A stretch of DNA of 64,000 bases from Streptomyces iakyrus. Its GTDB lineage: Bacteria > Actinomycetota > Actinomycetes > Streptomycetales > Streptomycetaceae. Shown piece after piece: positions 24,430 to 32,606 of the stretch. The notes below the pieces were generated by a model. The model worked only from the letters and a program-made list of their open reading frames with translations. It ran no database searches and had not been told where the DNA came from. Where the stretch lies: assembly GCF_000717055.1 (NCBI RefSeq), contig NZ_JNXI01000016.1:1-64000 (forward strand), given 5' to 3'. The translations under genes and the position numbers were made by a program. Every line of letters starts with the position of its first letter. Position 1 is the first letter of the stretch.

Positions 24430-25188
24430 CTACCTGCCCGCCTCCTTCGACACCAACGCCACCGCCTCGTCCACGTCGTCCGTCACGTGGAACAGCAGCA
24501 GGTCCTTCTCCCCCGCCTTGCCCTGGGCGATCACCGTGTCGCGCAGCCAGGTCACCAGGCCGCCCCAGTAGTCGGTGCCGAAGAGGACGATCGGGAACCG
24601 GGTGACCTTCTGGGTCTGGACCAGTGTGAGGGCCTCGAAGAGCTCGTCGAGGGTGCCGAGGCCGCCGGGCAGGACCACGAAGCCCTGCGCGTACTTCACG
24701 AACATCATCTTGCGCACGAAGAAGTAGCGGAAGTTCAGACCGATGTCGACGTACGGGTTCAGTCCCTGCTCGAACGGCAGCTCGATGCCGAGGCCGACCG
24801 AGATGCCCTTCGCCTCCAGGGCGCCCTTGTTGGCCGCCTCCATCGCGCCCGGGCCGCCGCCCGTGATGACGGCGAAGCCCGCGTCCACCAGGCCCCGGCC
24901 CAGCCGGACGCCCGCCGCGTACTCGGGTGAGTCCGCCGGGGTCCGGGCCGAGCCGAACACGCTGATCGCGGGCGGGAGTTCGGCGAGCGTGCCGAAGCCC
25001 TCGATGAACTCCGACTGGATGCGCAGCACGCGCCAGGGGTCGGTGTGGACCCAGTCGGAGGGGGCCCGCTCGTCCAGCAGCCGCTGGTCGGTCGTGCTGG
25101 CCTGCACCTGGTCCCGCCGCTGGAGGACCGGGCCCAGGCGCTTCTCCTCCGGCGGCTGCTTCTTCCCCTCGGGGTTGCCGGTCGCCAT
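24430..25188 (-). CDS. LOG family (TIGR00730) Rossmann-fold protein
   Basis: The product is 252 aa with GGAGGGAG before the ATG. The family signature PGGLGTLDE lies near residue 175, and GGGPGAMEAANKGA near 123. LOG proteins are nucleotide 5'-monophosphate phosphoribohydrolases that release cytokinins in plants and bacteria, while others handle nucleotide-like substrates. The position next to dapE matches M. tuberculosis Rv1205, for which cytokinin release was reported. Cytoplasmic. Confidence 0.88.
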   Translation of the reverse strand: MATGNPEGKKQPPEEKRLGPVLQRRDQVQASTTDQRLLDERAPSDWVHTDPWRVLRIQSEFIEGFGTLAELPPAISVFGSARTPADSPEYAAGVRLGRGLVDAGFAVITGGGPGAMEAANKGALEAKGISVGLGIELPFEQGLNPYVDIGLNFRYFFVRKMMFVKYAQGFVVLPGGLGTLDELFEALTLVQTQKVTRFPIVLFGTDYWGGLVTWLRDTVIAQGKAGEKDLLLFHVTDDVDEAVALVSKEAGR

Positions 25189-25307
25189 GTGCGCTCCCTC
25201 CGTCGTGCCTGTCTTTCCACCTCAGCGTAGATCTACGCGGGTTACGAACGAGGGACGTGAGCATGTCCGCGATGAAGCGCCGTAAACACGACGGCGCCCC
25301 GGTGGGG

Positions 25308-26387
25308 TCAGGCGGTCAGCCAGTTCCTCAGGCGCTCCTCGCCCGCGAGGATCTTGGCGATCTCCACCCGCTCGTCCCGCTTGTGCGCCAAGTGGGGATT
25401 TCCGGGGCCGTAGTTGACCGCCGGGACGCCGAGCGCCGAGAAGCGGGAGACGTCCGTCCAGCCGTACTTCGGCATCGGGGTGCCGCCGACCGCCTCGATG
25501 AAGGCCTTCGCCGCGGGATGGGACAGACCGGGCATCGCCGCGCCGCTGTGGTCGACGACCTCGAACTCCTCGACCCCGCAGTCCGCGAAGACCTCCCGGA
25601 CGTGGGCGACGGCCTCCTCGGGCGTGCGGTCGGGCGCGTAGCGGAAGTTGACGGTGACGACGCACTCGTCGGGGATGACGTTGCCGGCCACTCCCCCGCC
25701 GATGCCGACCGCGTTCAGGCCCTCGCGGTACTCCAGGCCGTCGATGACCGGCCAGCGGGGTTCGTAGGAGGCCAGGCGGGCGAGGATCGGGGCCGCGGCG
25801 TGGATGGCGTTGGAGCCCATCCAGCCGCGCGCCGAGTGGGCCCGCTCGCCCGTGGTCTTCAGCAGCACCCGCAGCGTGCCCTGGCAGCCGCCCTCGACCT
25901 GGCCGTCCGACGGCTCCAGCAGCACCGCGAAATCGCCCTCCAGCCACTCCGGGTGCGTCTCGGAGACGTGCTTGAGGCCGTTCAGCTCGGCGGCGACCTC
26001 CTCGTTGTCGTAGAAAACGAAGGTCAGGTCGCGATTGGGGGCCGGGACCGTGGCCGCGATGCGCAGCTGGACCGCGACGCCCGACTTCATGTCGCAGGTG
26101 CCGCAGCCCCACAGGACGCCGTCCTCGTCGAGCCGGGAGGGGACGTTGTCCGCGATAGGGACGGTGTCGATGTGCCCGGCCAGGATCACCCGCTCGGAGC
26201 GCCCGAGGTTCGTGCGGGCGACGACGTTGTTGCCGTACCGGTCGACCGTCAGGTGGGGCAGGGCGCGCAGTGCCGTCTCGATCGCGTCGGCGAGGGGCTT
26301 CTCGGTGCCGCTCTCGGAACGGAAGTCGACGAGCCGGGCGGTGAGCTCCGCGGCGTCCAGCGTGAGGTCAAGCGAGGTGTCGGCCAT
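25308..26387 (-). CDS. dapE: succinyl-diaminopimelate desuccinylase
   Basis: The product is 359 aa from ATG 26387 (MADTSLDLTLDAAELTARLV). M20-family metal motifs are LAGHIDTVPIADN, LWGCGTCDMKSGVA, FYDNEEVAAELNGL and LLEPSDG, with a dimerisation domain in the middle and the final histidine in NPHLAHKRDE. It hydrolyses N-succinyl-LL-DAP in lysine and peptidoglycan synthesis. dapC of the same pathway lies 2 kb away. The LOG gene follows in the same direction, 119 bp downstream. Confidence 0.92.
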   Translation of the reverse strand: MADTSLDLTLDAAELTARLVDFRSESGTEKPLADAIETALRALPHLTVDRYGNNVVARTNLGRSERVILAGHIDTVPIADNVPSRLDEDGVLWGCGTCDMKSGVAVQLRIAATVPAPNRDLTFVFYDNEEVAAELNGLKHVSETHPEWLEGDFAVLLEPSDGQVEGGCQGTLRVLLKTTGERAHSARGWMGSNAIHAAAPILARLASYEPRWPVIDGLEYREGLNAVGIGGGVAGNVIPDECVVTVNFRYAPDRTPEEAVAHVREVFADCGVEEFEVVDHSGAAMPGLSHPAAKAFIEAVGGTPMPKYGWTDVSRFSALGVPAVNYGPGNPHLAHKRDERVEIAKILAGEERLRNWLTA

Positions 26388-26472
26388 GCCGTCGACCCTA
26401 ACGCGCCAGACACCGGCCTCACTGTCCACACCCGGCACATGCCACTCCGTACTCTCCAGTACCTTGTACCGC

Positions 26473-27453
26473 GTGCCAGAGCAGTCCTCTCCCAAGCGCC
26501 GTGGCCGCCTCTTCCGATGCGGAGCCGCCTTCATGGCCCTGCTCGCGGTCGCCGGGTACCTCGTCGTGCAGTACGTCACCGGGGGCTCGGGCGGACCGGG
26601 CTGCAAGGTCGTCTCCGGCAAGGGCGACGGGGCGTCGTACGAGTTCACGCCCGAGCAGGGGGTGAACGCCGCCACCATCACCGCCGTGGGGACCGCGCGC
26701 GGTCTGCCCGAGCGGGCCGTGACCATCGCGCTCGCGACCGCGCTGCAAGAGTCGGCCCTGCGTAACATCAAGTACGGCGACCGGGACTCCCTCGGCCTGT
26801 TCCAGCAGCGGCCCTCGCAGGGCTGGGGCACGCCGAAGGAGATCATGGACCCGGCGTACTCGGCCGGTGAGTTCTACGACCACCTGGTCAAGGTGCCCGG
26901 CTACACCCGGCTGCCGCTCACCGTCGCCGCGCAGCGCGTGCAGCGCAGCGGTTTCCCGCAGGCCTACGCCAAGCACGAGCCGGACGCCGCGCTGCTCGCC
27001 GCGGCCCTCACCGGGCAGTCCGCGGCCACACTGACCTGCGAGGGCCGCCCGGCCGCCACCCGGGCCTCGGGCCCCGACGGGGTGCGTGCCGCGCTCGTGC
27101 GGGACTTCGGACGGGACGTGCTGGAACCGGCCGGTGCCGCGGTGGGCGGCTCCCCGGCGGCCACGCGGACGCCGTCCCCGAGCGCGCCGGACGGCTCCGG
27201 CGGACGCACCGTCACGCTCCCGGTGAGCGCCGACACGCCCTCCGCCGGCGGGCGGAGCATGGACCAGCGCGGCTGGCAGCTGGCGCACTGGGCCGTGGCC
27301 AACGCCTCCGGGCTGCACATCGCGCGCGTCACCTACGCGGGGCGGGAGTGGGTCGCCGGAAACACCGTGGGCGCATGGCGCAGCGCCGCGGAGAAGGGCA
27401 CCGCGGGCGCCGAACGCGACGCGGACGCTGTCCGTATTGTCACGATGCGCTAG
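26473..27453 (+). CDS. membrane-anchored protein with lysozyme/transglycosylase-like domain
   Basis: The start is GTG 26473; TACCTT (26460-26465) lies seven bases upstream and no ribosome site is seen, so the message may be leaderless. The product is 326 aa. A basic N-terminus and one hydrophobic segment (AAFMALLAVAGYLVVQYVTG) anchor it outside the membrane. Residues about 60-150 resemble SLT/goose-lysozyme folds: ALATALQESALRNIKYGDRD with a candidate catalytic Glu, SLGLFQQRPSQGWG and YTRLPLTVAAQRVQRSG. A Pro/Ser linker precedes a small C-terminal domain. Probably a peptidoglycan-active or cell-wall-associated protein. Some databases label relatives as heavy-metal transporters, which the sequence does not support. 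Confidence 0.72.
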   Translation: MPEQSSPKRRGRLFRCGAAFMALLAVAGYLVVQYVTGGSGGPGCKVVSGKGDGASYEFTPEQGVNAATITAVGTARGLPERAVTIALATALQESALRNIKYGDRDSLGLFQQRPSQGWGTPKEIMDPAYSAGEFYDHLVKVPGYTRLPLTVAAQRVQRSGFPQAYAKHEPDAALLAAALTGQSAATLTCEGRPAATRASGPDGVRAALVRDFGRDVLEPAGAAVGGSPAATRTPSPSAPDGSGGRTVTLPVSADTPSAGGRSMDQRGWQLAHWAVANASGLHIARVTYAGREWVAGNTVGAWRSAAEKGTAGAERDADAVRIVTMR

Positions 27454-27473
27454 ATCGCGCAAGGGTACGGGAA

Positions 27474-27490
27474 CTCACCCTTCGGGTGAG
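27474..27490 (+). terminator. hairpin terminator
   Basis: CTCACCC-TTC-GGGTGAG is a perfect 7-bp stem shortly after the transglycosylase-like gene. The following bases to 27650 show no further gene. Confidence 0.5.
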
Positions 27491-27656
27491 CCGTGCGGCT
27501 TGGTTCCGACGGTGTGCGCAGGTTTTCGTGTCCTCACCCGGACGCCCCGAAAACCCTTGGGCACCCAGGGCTGTATGGATTCGGCGGGCTCTCGGGCGGC
27601 GACCTTTTTCGTCCGCTGCTCGCAGCCGCCCAGGCGACGCATTGCCAACTCTTTAC

Positions 27657-27672
27657 GTTGCGGCGCCGCAAC
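27657..27672. promoter_or_regulatory. 16-bp perfect palindrome upstream of a secreted-protein gene
   Basis: GTTGCGGCGCCGCAAC lies in the 338-bp gap (27454-27791) about 120 bases before the start of the small secreted protein. The gap is less GC-rich than its flanks and has no convincing frame on either strand. The palindrome is a candidate operator. Confidence 0.35.
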
Positions 27673-27791
27673 TTTCGGGGGTTTCAAGCGGTAGTCACTG
27701 CGTCCGAGCCGGGGCGATCACAGCCAGTCGATCAACTCCCGGTGCCGTTCGGACGCTTTACGAACCTGTTCTCTCCCGTCGAAGGAGCACC

Positions 27792-28238
27792 ATGTCCCTC
27801 CCCCTGACCCGCCGGATCGCCCGTGCCGCGCTGATCGTCGCTGCGGGAGCGGCTGCCGGGGTCGGTGCGGCCGGCTCCGCCAGTGCAGCCCCCGAGCTGC
27901 CTGCCAACCCGAACCTCGGCGGGCTGACCGCCGTGGACGGTGCGAACGTCGGCAGGACCGTCGACAGCGCGGCGACGGACGCCACCAAGACCGCGGGTGA
28001 CACCGGCAGCAAGACCGTCAAGAAGGCGGTGCCGGCCGCGGGCAAGCTCGGCGGCAAGACGGTCAAGAAGGCCACGCCCGTCGCCCAGAAGGTGGCCGGT
28101 GAGGCGGCGGGCTCCGCCGGGCAGCTCGTCGGCGAGGCCGCTGGTTCGGCCAAGGGCGGTCTGCCGACGGACTCCGTGGCGAAGGGTGGCGTTCCGTCCA
28201 CCGGCAACCTGGCGCCGAAGGGCCTGCCGATCGGCTGA
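27792..28238 (+). CDS. small secreted protein with basic repeats
   Basis: The product is 148 aa with GAAGGAG before the ATG. The N-terminus is a signal peptide (RRIARAALIVAAGAAAGVGA) with a likely cut after SASA. The mature chain is low in complexity, rich in Gly, Ala, Lys, Thr and Val, with near-repeats KTVKKAVPAAGK and KTVKKATPVAQK, then GEAAGSAGQLVGEAAGSAKG. It lacks cysteines and known domains. Similar Streptomyces proteins are often labelled ATP-binding without support. A surface or cell-wall-associated role is plausible but only inferred. A strong terminator follows. Confidence 0.75.
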   Translation: MSLPLTRRIARAALIVAAGAAAGVGAAGSASAAPELPANPNLGGLTAVDGANVGRTVDSAATDATKTAGDTGSKTVKKAVPAAGKLGGKTVKKATPVAQKVAGEAAGSAGQLVGEAAGSAKGGLPTDSVAKGGVPSTGNLAPKGLPIG

Positions 28239-28255
28239 CGCCGAGGGCGACGGCG

Positions 28256-28286
28256 AAGGGGTCCAGGGAGCTTCCCTGGACCCCTT
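28256..28286. terminator. bidirectional hairpin terminator
   Basis: AAGGGGTCCAGGG (28256-28268) pairs perfectly with CCCTGGACCCCTT (28274-28286) around a 5-base loop, and TTT follows within the right arm. It separates the secreted-protein gene from dapC. Confidence 0.85.
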
Positions 28287-28311
28287 TGGTACGCGCTCAC
28301 CGCGGCGGCGG

Positions 28312-29403
28312 TCACAGACGCCGTACCGCCGCGGCCACCCTCTCGTCCGTCGCCGTCAGCGCCACGCGGACGAACTCCGCGCCCGCCGGGCCGTAGAAGT
28401 CGCCCGGTGCGACGAGGATGCCGCGTTTCGCGAGGTGGTCGACCGTGTCCCAGCAGGATTCGCCCCGGGTGGCCCACAGGTAGAGGCTGGCCTCGCTGTG
28501 CTCGATGCGGAAGCCGTGGGTGACCAGGGCCTCGCGCAGCAGCTCGCGACGGGACGCGTAGCGCTCGCGCTGGACGCGGACGTGCTCGTCGTCGCCGAGG
28601 GCCGCGATCACCGCCGCCTGCGTCGGAGCCGACGTCATCATGCCGCCGTGCTTGCGGATCTCCAGGAGCGGACCGAGGACCGCCGGGTCACCGGCCAGGA
28701 AGGCCGCGCGGTAGCCGGCGAGGTTCGAGCGCTTGGAGAGGGAGTGGACGGAGACGATGCCGTCGTACGAGCCGCCGTTGACGTCCGGGTGCAGCACCGA
28801 GACCGGGTCGGCCTCCCAGCCCAGCTCCAGGTAGCACTCGTCGGAGACGAGCAGGATGCCGTGCGAGCGGGCCCAGGCGACGATCCGGGTCAGCTCCTCC
28901 TTGGACAGGACCTTGCCCGTGGGGTTCGACGGGGAGTTCAGCCAGAGCAGCTTCAGGCCCTCGGGGTCCAGCTCCGTGGGGTCGTCGTAGGCCTCGTACT
29001 CCGCGCGCGCCAGCCGGGCGCCGACCTCGTACGTCGGGTAGGCCAGGCGCGGGTAGGCCACCCGGTCGCCGGGGCCGAGGCCCAGCTGGGTGGGGAGCCA
29101 GGCGACGAGTTCCTTGGAGCCGACGATCGGCAGCACGTGGCGGTGGGTGACCTGCCGGGCGCCGAGACGGCGCTCGACCCAGCCGGTGATCGCGTCGCGC
29201 AGCTCGGGCGTGCCCCACACGGTCGGATAGCCCGGCGAGTCGGCCGCGGCCACCAGCGCTTTCTGGATCAGCTCGGGTACCGGGTCGACCGGGGTGCCGA
29301 CGGACAGGTCGACGATGCCGTCCGGATGGGCGGCGGCCGTGGCCTTGTACGGGGTCAGCTTGTCCCAGGGGAAGGTGGGGAGGCGGTCGGAGACTGCGGA
29401 CAC
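28312..29403 (-). CDS. dapC: N-succinyldiaminopimelate aminotransferase
   Basis: The product is 363 aa with a GTG start. Fold-type I aminotransferase motifs are SVGTPVDPVPELIQ, PIVGSKELVAWLP, WLNSPSNPTGKVLSKEEL, LVSDECYLELGW and the PLP lysine in SVHSLSKRSNLAGYR. It converts N-succinyl-2-amino-6-oxopimelate to succinyl-LL-DAP in peptidoglycan and lysine synthesis. It follows the ferredoxin gene as in mycobacteria (fdxC-dapC). The 121-bp gap holds a large hairpin and a palindrome, so dapC may be separately controlled. Confidence 0.92.
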   Translation of the reverse strand: MSAVSDRLPTFPWDKLTPYKATAAAHPDGIVDLSVGTPVDPVPELIQKALVAAADSPGYPTVWGTPELRDAITGWVERRLGARQVTHRHVLPIVGSKELVAWLPTQLGLGPGDRVAYPRLAYPTYEVGARLARAEYEAYDDPTELDPEGLKLLWLNSPSNPTGKVLSKEELTRIVAWARSHGILLVSDECYLELGWEADPVSVLHPDVNGGSYDGIVSVHSLSKRSNLAGYRAAFLAGDPAVLGPLLEIRKHGGMMTSAPTQAAVIAALGDDEHVRVQRERYASRRELLREALVTHGFRIEHSEASLYLWATRGESCWDTVDHLAKRGILVAPGDFYGPAGAEFVRVALTATDERVAAAVRRL

Positions 29404-29420
29404 GGGTTCTGGCTCACTTT

Positions 29421-29503
29421 CTCGTACGTACGAGCCGGTTACGGCAAACGCCTCGGCCCCGTACGGCGATCAGCGGGGTGATCGGGCCGTACGGGACCGA
29501 GGC
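29421..29503 (-). promoter_or_regulatory. palindrome and large hairpin between ferredoxin and dapC genes
   Basis: CTCGTACGTACGAG (29421-29434) is a perfect 14-bp palindrome 17 bases upstream of the dapC start. Upstream of it, GCCTCGGCCCCGTACGG (29450-29466) pairs with CCGTACGGGACCGAGGC (29487-29503) with one mismatch, with an inner CGATCA/TGATCG stem. The long hairpin could end ferredoxin transcripts or act as a dapC leader element. Confidence 0.5.
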
Positions 29504-29524
29504 GGCACGGAGTGCGGGCCGCTC

Positions 29525-29845
29525 TTACTGGTTCTGCGGCGGCAGCGCGGCGACGAAGGGGTGGTCGCGCTCGATCAGCCCCAGCTTGCTGGCTCCGCCG
29601 GGCGAACCGAGCTCGTCGAAGAACTCGACGTTCGCCTTGTAGTAGTCCTTCCACTCCTCGGGAGTGTCGTCCTCGTAGAAGATCGCCTCGACCGGGCAGA
29701 CCGGCTCACAGGCACCACAGTCGACGCATTCGTCCGGGTGGATGTACAAGGACCGCTGGCCCTCGTAGATGCAGTCGACCGGGCACTCCTCGATGCACGC
29801 CTTGTCCTTGACGTCGACACAAGGCTGCGCGATGACGTAGGTCAC
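29525..29845 (-). CDS. fdxC: seven-iron ferredoxin
   Basis: The product is 106 aa with a GTG start and GAGGAGG before it. The cysteine pattern is that of 3Fe-4S/4Fe-4S ferredoxins of the FdxA/FdxC type: CVDVKDKACIEECPVDC, then CVDCGACEPVCPVEAI. The C-terminal extension (about residues 55-106) is typical of the actinobacterial form. It is an electron carrier in the cytoplasm. Adjacent to dapC and divergent from the GNAT gene. Confidence 0.92.
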   Translation of the reverse strand: MTYVIAQPCVDVKDKACIEECPVDCIYEGQRSLYIHPDECVDCGACEPVCPVEAIFYEDDTPEEWKDYYKANVEFFDELGSPGGASKLGLIERDHPFVAALPPQNQ

Positions 29846-29985
29846 GCTGTCGTTCCTCCTCGATAGGGCGCTGGCGGGCCTCCTCAGGCTCCGCCGCCTG
29901 GCGCGCGGGAGCGCGGCGTCGTCGATGCCCGCCCCTAGTATCTCCGTTCCTGGGCATGATCCGAACAGGAGGGGTGAACTGACCT

Positions 29986-31002
29986 GTGGAAATCTCTGCC
30001 GCCGGGCGCCTTGAGGTCCGCATCACCGCTGCTGACGTGGGCAAACGGGTCTCCGTCCGGAGCTTGATCGAACATGGCGCCCCGGGTGAGAAGTTCACCG
30101 ATACGGTCGGTGTTCTCACATCATGGGACAACGGTGTGCTGCTGATCACACGCAAGAGCGGTGAGAGCGTCCGCATCGCGGAATCCGCGCTGGTCGCGGG
30201 CAAGGCCGTGCCCGCCGCACCGGCGCGTCGCCGCGGTCCGGCCGCCTCCTACGAGGAGCTGGCCCGGGTCGCCGCGCGGGCCTGGCGGCCCGTGGAGAGC
30301 GAGCGGCTCGGCGCGTGGGAGCTGCGGGCCGCGTCCGGGTTCACCCGGCGGGCCAACTCGGTGCTGCCGCTGGGCGCGCCGGACCTGCCCCTGGACGAGG
30401 CCCTGGACGCCGTGCGGCGCTGGTACGGCGAGCGCGGGCTGCCCGCCTACGTCCAGACCGCGACCGGCGCCGAGGGCACGCAGGAGCTGCTCTGCGCGGA
30501 GCTGGAGCGGCGGGGCTGGGTGCGGGAGGTGACCGCCGAGCTGTGGACCGGGCCGCTGGCGCCGATCGCCGACCGGGGTGACCCGGCGGGAGTCGCGCTG
30601 TCCCGCGAGGCCGGTGAGGGGTGGCTGGCCCGGTACCAGCGCAAGGGCGTGAGCGAGGTGGCGCTGCGGGTGCTCTCGGGCGGGCCGTCGGTGTGGTTCG
30701 CGACCGTCCCGGGGGCGGTTGAGGGGGCGCCTCCGGCCGCCATCGGGCGGTGTGTCGTCGACGGGCGGTGGGCCGGGTTCGCCGCCGTCGAGGTCGATCC
30801 GGCGCTGCGACGGCAGGGGCTCGGTACGGCCGTGATGGCCGCGCTGGCCCGGCAGGCGCTCGACGAGGGTGCCTCGGCCGCATGGCTCCAGGTCGAGGCC
30901 GACAACGCGGGAGCGCGGGCGCTGTACGCCGGGATGGGCTTCGCCCCGCACCACGCCTACCACCACTACCGGGCGCCGGACGCCCACGGCACCGGCCGGT
31001 AA
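29986..31002 (+). CDS. GNAT family N-acetyltransferase with N-terminal barrel domain
   Basis: The product is 338 aa with a GTG start; AGGAGG lies 13 bases upstream. TAGTAT (29936-29941) is a likely -10. Residues about 1-75 form a small beta-barrel-like domain (EVRITAADVGKRVSVRSL, TVGVLTSWDNGVLLITRKSG) that may bind nucleic acid or protein. The C-terminal GNAT domain has motif A as LRRQGLGTAVMAAL and motif B as ADNAGARALYAGMGF. The middle segment is a degenerate first GNAT half. The acceptor is not identified; it lies beside DAP and ferredoxin genes without an obvious link. Confidence 0.82.
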   Translation: MEISAAGRLEVRITAADVGKRVSVRSLIEHGAPGEKFTDTVGVLTSWDNGVLLITRKSGESVRIAESALVAGKAVPAAPARRRGPAASYEELARVAARAWRPVESERLGAWELRAASGFTRRANSVLPLGAPDLPLDEALDAVRRWYGERGLPAYVQTATGAEGTQELLCAELERRGWVREVTAELWTGPLAPIADRGDPAGVALSREAGEGWLARYQRKGVSEVALRVLSGGPSVWFATVPGAVEGAPPAAIGRCVVDGRWAGFAAVEVDPALRRQGLGTAVMAALARQALDEGASAAWLQVEADNAGARALYAGMGFAPHHAYHHYRAPDAHGTGR

Positions 31003-31032
31003 CCGATCGTCGTGAGAGGGCACGAGCCAGAT

Positions 31033-31884
31033 ATGCGTCCCCCGTACCCCCCGTCCCCCGAACGGTCCGCCGAGCTGCGGCGGCGGTTCGCCGAAGAGGC
31101 CCGGTCCGAGCGGCCCGATCTGTCGACGCTGTGCCTGCTGGTGGGCGCGGAGGCGGACGGGGAGCTGGACGAGGCGGGCCTGGACGCCGCGCAGGTGGAA
31201 CTGGACCGGCTGGCCGGGCTGCTGCCGTTCCGGCCCGGGGGTCCGCGGGCGTGGGCGGTGGCCCTGCGCGAGCTGCTCGGTGAGCGGATGGGGTTCCACG
31301 GCACGCCGGGCGACTACCAGCGGCTGGAGTCCTCACTGCTGCACGAGGTGCTGGTGCGGCGCAGGGGGCTGCCGATCCTGCTGTCCGTGGTGTGGATGGA
31401 GGTGGCCCGGCGGGCCGGGGCGCCGGTGTACGGGGTGGCCCTGCCGGGGCATTTCGTGGTCGGGTTCGGGCCGGACGAGGGGCAGGTGCTGGCGGATCCG
31501 TTCGACGGCGGGCGGGTGCTGTCGGGAGCGGACGCCGAGTTGCTGGTGGTCGGGGCCACGGGGACGGGGGTCGATCCGTCGATGCTGCGGCCGGCGGATC
31601 CGCTGGATGTGGTGCTGCGGATCCTGAACAACGTGCGGGCGTGGGCCGCGGCCCGGCCCGAGCGGTCGGACGTGGCGTTGTGGGCGGTGGAGTTGTCGTT
31701 GCTGCTGCCGTCGCATCCGGCGCGGTTGCGGTACGAGCGGGCGCAGTTGCTCGTGCAGCGGGGGGAGTTCGTGGCGGGGGCCGTGGAGTTGGAGGCCTAT
31801 GCGGAGGTCGTCTCGGCGGTGGACGAGGGGGCCGCGGAGCGGGTGCGGGGGGAGGCCTTGGCGGCCAGGGCGATGTTGAACTGA
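31033..31884 (+). CDS. SirB1/transglutaminase-like family protein
   Basis: From ATG 31033 the product is 283 aa; a GTG at 31012 is an alternative. The N-terminal helical region has the SirB1 pattern (LDAAQVELDRLAGLLPF, LRELLGERMGFHGTPGDY, SSLLHEVLVRRRGLPI). VYGVALPGHFVVGF follows, with the His of the transglutaminase-like fold, but the canonical Cys is absent. A C-terminal TPR-like helical pair ends the chain. The function of the family is unclear; some relatives are linked to protein folding or regulation. The start is ten codons after the GNAT stop, so the two may be one operon. Confidence 0.82.
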   Translation: MRPPYPPSPERSAELRRRFAEEARSERPDLSTLCLLVGAEADGELDEAGLDAAQVELDRLAGLLPFRPGGPRAWAVALRELLGERMGFHGTPGDYQRLESSLLHEVLVRRRGLPILLSVVWMEVARRAGAPVYGVALPGHFVVGFGPDEGQVLADPFDGGRVLSGADAELLVVGATGTGVDPSMLRPADPLDVVLRILNNVRAWAAARPERSDVALWAVELSLLLPSHPARLRYERAQLLVQRGEFVAGAVELEAYAEVVSAVDEGAAERVRGEALAARAMLN

Positions 31885-31894
31885 CCTCTCGCCG

Positions 31895-31985
31895 TAGGGC
31901 TGCGCGTGGTGTGCGTGTGCGGGCTGGTCGTGGTTGATCGCGCTCACGCGGCGGAGCCGCATATCGACACAGCCCCGCGCCCCTG
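31895..31985. repeat. Streptomyces intergenic repeat, copy 2 (opposite orientation)
   Basis: Read on the minus strand this begins AGGGGCGCGGGGCTGTGTCG, then passes an inserted GCGGCTCCGCCGC hairpin and GCGATCAACCACGACCAGCC, and ends near GCGCAGCCC. It shares its opening and the CAACCA core with the element at 14288-14346. It also sits between convergent genes and can fold, so it may act as a terminator. Confidence 0.55.
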
Positions 31986-31991
31986 AGAGCT

Positions 31992-32606
31992 CTACAACCA
32001 GCCCTTTTCACGTGCTGCGCGGATCGCCTCCGCGCGGTTTCTCACCGCCAGCTTCTGGATGGCCGTGCTGAGGTAGTTGCGGACCGTGCCCTGGGAGAGG
32101 TGCAGGGATGCTGCCAGTTCGGCGTTGGTGGAGCCGTCGGCGGCGGCCCGGAGGACCTCGCGCTCCCGGTCCGTCAGCGGGTTGGCGCCGTCCGCGAGGG
32201 CCGCTGCCGCCAGGGTGGGGTCGATGACGCGTTCGCCGGTGAGGACCCTGCGGATCGCCTCGGCGAGCTGGGCGGCGGGGGCGTCCTTGACCAGGAAGGC
32301 GTCGGCGCCGGACTCCATGGCGCTGCGCAGGTAGCCGGGCCGGCCGAAGGTGGTGAGGATGACCAGCTTCACGGCGGGGAGTTCGGCGTGCAGCCGGGCC
32401 GCGGCCTCGATCCCCGTCAGGCCGGGCATCTCGATGTCCAGGAGGGCCACGTCCACCGCGTGTTCGCGGGCCGCTCGCAGGACCTCGTCGCCGCGGGCCA
32501 CCTGGGCGACGACCTCGATGTCCTCCTCCAGGCCGAGCAGGGCGGCCAGGGCCTCGCGGACCATCGACTGGTCCTCGGCGAGCAGGACCTTGATCGTGCG
32601 GCTCAT
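31992..32606 (-). CDS. NarL/LuxR-family two-component response regulator
   Basis: The product is 204 aa. The receiver domain has the acidic pair in LLAEDQSM, the phospho-accepting Asp in VALLDIEMPGLTG and the Lys in FLVKDAP. The C-terminal LuxR-type helix-turn-helix is NPLTDREREVLRAAADGSTN through LSQGTVRNYLSTAI. The start overlaps the kinase stop as ATGA. It is the last gene of the ABC-kinase-regulator operon and probably binds the inverted repeat at 35472-35489. Confidence 0.93.
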   Translation of the reverse strand: MSRTIKVLLAEDQSMVREALAALLGLEEDIEVVAQVARGDEVLRAAREHAVDVALLDIEMPGLTGIEAAARLHAELPAVKLVILTTFGRPGYLRSAMESGADAFLVKDAPAAQLAEAIRRVLTGERVIDPTLAAAALADGANPLTDREREVLRAAADGSTNAELAASLHLSQGTVRNYLSTAIQKLAVRNRAEAIRAAREKGWL

